Assembly (NCBI GenBank): GCA_963808455.1
Contig: CAWEHT010000352.1
Location: 1 to 15,251, forward strand
Source of the DNA: CAWEHT01 sp963808455
GTDB taxonomy: Bacteria; Chloroflexota; Anaerolineae; CG2-30-64-16
Reading direction: 5' to 3'
Length of the DNA stretch: 15,251 nucleotides
Part shown: positions 14,871-15,251 of the stretch, piece after piece
Position numbering within the stretch: the stretch's first letter is position 1
How the letters are laid out: the number at the start of each line of letters is the position of its first letter
Made by a program: the position numbers and the translations under genes
The notes under the pieces: model-generated
Databases searched by the model: none
Seen by the model: the letters and a program-made list of their open reading frames with translations, nothing else
What the model was told of the DNA's origin: nothing

Positions 14871-15251
14871 ATGACTCAGGAAATCGGCGCCATCAAACGG
14901 CCACGCTGGCCCCAGAACGGGCAACGGGGCTGGGCCGTTGTTGCGGCACTGGCAGCGCTCATGGCGCTGGCCGTGGCTTGTTCGGTCGGGCCAGGCCTGG
15001 TTGGACAGCAGGCGTCGGGCGCAACGGCGGTCCGCACACCACGGCCGACCTTCACGCCGCAGCCTGGTGCCTTCTCCGCCATGCCGGGCGTTACCCCGGC
15101 CAGGCCCTGCTCGGCCAGCTCCCACCGGGGGTTACTGGCTTGCCTCCTGACACGCCCGGCAGCACCCAAGGCGATACGACGCTGATTTTGTACGCGGGAC
15201 CCCGACCGCTGAGGGTGGGGTCAGTCCCCGTGGCGACACCGGCGGTGACCC
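14871..15251 (+). CDS. Second lipoprotein or membrane-anchored protein with TPRPT stalk, truncated by the window (one frameshift)
   Basis: Runs off the right edge. ATG 14871 starts MTQEIGAIKR, followed by a hydrophobic segment (about 22-36) and a possible lipidation Cys37 in LAVACSVG; the residue at -3 is Ala, so the lipobox is weaker than in the upstream gene. The stalk RTPRPTFTPQ echoes RTPRPTWTG of the preceding lipoprotein, which makes the two tandem relatives. One missing base in 15092-15097 joins the first frame to the frame that stays open to the end (VTPGQALLGQLPPG, then DTPGSTQGDTTLILYAG). The latter part could lead into another surface domain. No clear Shine-Dalgarno is visible, so the start is uncertain. 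The gap to the previous gene is 70 bases, so co-transcription is plausible. Confidence 0.6.

Noticed and set aside
1..15251. tRNA, rRNA, insertion sequence, phage or defence genes
   Set aside because: I scanned both strands for T-loop-like motifs, transposase or integrase motifs and long terminal repeats and found none that hold up.

Overview
The window is a GC-rich bacterial segment with tightly packed genes and frequent 4-base start/stop overlaps. Its two lipoproteins have Thr/Pro-rich stalks of the TPRPTWT / PTETDTPSPTDTP type and one carries an SH3-like domain. Such stalks are common in Chloroflexota (Anaerolineae/Caldilineae-like bacteria), so I suggest that phylum, but this is inference; no rRNA or other marker is present except ribosomal protein L9.

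Layout. 136-1845 (+): NADH pyrophosphatase (nudC) overlapping a glucose-1-dehydrogenase-like short-chain dehydrogenase. 7069-1975 (-): an efflux operon in the order TetR repressor, ABC-2 permease, HlyD-type membrane fusion protein, ATPase A, ATPase B, related to the E. coli ybiH-ybhGFSR type. Its promoter has a palindromic operator directly after the -10 box. 8640-7450 (-): an enolase-superfamily (mandelate racemase/muconate lactonizing) enzyme behind a cluster of TTGGGATATC repeats. 12668-8785 (-): an apparent operon of OmpR-family regulator, histidine kinase, class-I glutamine-amidotransferase-like peptidase C26 and glutamate racemase (murI). 13276-12820 (-): ribosomal protein L9 with its own promoter. 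13593-15251 (+): two tandem lipoproteins, the second running off the window.

A dominant property of this sequence is its high number of single-base indels. At least ten genes need one or more one-base corrections to give a continuous family-consistent protein: nudC, ATPase A (three), HlyD, the permease, TetR, the kinase (two), the regulator, rplI and both lipoproteins. Because essential rplI is among them, I read these as sequencing or assembly errors rather than gene decay. I list such genes as CDS over their full inferred extent and state where each break lies.

How the genes work together. The TetR operon should form one inducible, tripartite-like exporter for an amphipathic or toxic compound, repressed by its first gene. 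The two-component genes are overlapped or closely followed by C26 peptidase and MurI, so envelope or peptidoglycan-precursor (D-glutamate) metabolism may share their transcript. I found no CRISPR array, tRNA, rRNA, transposase or phage gene. I see no clearly new defence or biosynthetic system; the most unusual points are the regulatory repeat clusters, the kinase-to-murI operon, the four-turn stalk of the HlyD protein and the atypical active site of the enolase-superfamily enzyme.
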